DNA of 5,836 nucleotides from Hyphomicrobiales bacterium. Its GTDB lineage: Bacteria > Pseudomonadota > Alphaproteobacteria > Rhizobiales > Aestuariivirgaceae. Position 1 is the first letter of the stretch. The number at the start of each line of letters is the position of its first letter. The position numbers and the translations under genes are program-made. The notes below the pieces were generated by a model. That model saw only the letters and a list, made by a program, of their open reading frames with translations, was not told the DNA's origin and searched no databases. Where the stretch lies: assembly GCA_025356765.1 (NCBI GenBank), contig JANXRO010000043.1:1-5836 (forward strand), in the 5' to 3' direction. Of this stretch, positions 5,632-5,836 are shown piece after piece.

Positions 5632-5836
5632 ATGAGTAGAACCGTAGATAAACTACAGAAGCAGCTCCAAGAGGAAGTGTTTCACTACGCCAAGGATGGA
5701 AAGAAGGCCGCTGGACGTGCGCTGGGCACTATTGTTGAGATAATCACCTACTACAAGATCTGTTCCTGGGGATTTTCCAAGAACATTCTCATCTAGAAAC
5801 CAATACCCGAGTTTGGACGTGATGACATCCGACATA
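5632..5836 (+). pseudogene. Restriction-endonuclease-like gene with in-frame TAG, 3' end outside window
   Basis: An ATG at 5632 with a GGGGA Shine-Dalgarno-like element (5622-5626, 5-base spacer) opens a 54-codon frame that ends at TAG 5794-5796. The N-terminus is helical and lysine-rich (KLQKQLQEEVFHYAKDGKKA, 7-26), followed by AAGRALGTIVEIITYYK (26-42) and CSWGFSKNILI (44-54). After the TAG the same frame continues with KPIPEFGRDDIRH to the window end, which reads naturally as the next part of the same protein. A single base change from GAG (Glu) would give TAG. From memory the AxGRALGTxVEIITYY pattern followed by an acidic EFGxxDI segment resembles the N-terminus of type II restriction-endonuclease-like proteins, but I cannot verify this. 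AGA, ATA and GGA codons are more frequent than in the neighbouring core genes, which fits acquired DNA. Alternatives are a sequencing error or readthrough. That it is a protein gene is fairly sure; the restriction function is tentative. Confidence 0.6.

Noticed and set aside
5653..5835. Minus-strand 60-codon frame at the right edge
   Set aside because: It is antisense to the protein-like plus-strand frame from 5632, and its sequence has no recognisable motif.

Overview
The window looks like an alphaproteobacterial chromosome, probably from the Hyphomicrobiales (Rhizobiales) or a close relative with moderate GC. The main reason is the minus-strand series murA, a DUF2948 protein, a UPF0262 protein and a low-molecular-weight protein tyrosine phosphatase. 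This set is characteristic of that class, and UPF0262 is largely confined to it. The hisF-hisE-coaA order on the plus strand fits the same group.

Left half (1-2519, plus strand): a tightly packed, translationally coupled operon. It holds the 3' end of a YgfF-like short-chain dehydrogenase (SDR), then hisF, hisE and coaA. Adjacent genes overlap by 1, 4 and 8 bases. HisF and HisE serve histidine synthesis and CoaA starts CoA synthesis. The SDR is the unexpected member.

Middle (2521-5143, minus strand): a second compact operon in the order murA, DUF2948, UPF0262, phosphatase. Its last gene converges on coaA with one base between the two stop codons. MurA makes the first committed peptidoglycan precursor. 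The two small conserved proteins have no known function. A hisD gene, which I recall between DUF2948 and UPF0262 in many Rhizobiales, is absent here.

Right end (5144-5836): a roughly 490-base intergenic stretch, then a plus-strand gene whose start (5632) is in the window and whose end is not. The intergenic stretch holds a hairpin carrying two abutting GANTC (CcrM) sites in the murA leader. It also holds a consensus-like plus-strand promoter with a dyad inside it. The gene at 5632 has an N-terminus reminiscent of restriction-endonuclease-like proteins. It is interrupted by an in-frame TAG after 54 codons, and a convincing protein sequence continues in the same frame past the stop. This end is probably the edge of an accessory or defence region next to core genes, with a gene that is decaying, mis-sequenced or recoded. 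It is the most interesting part of the window.
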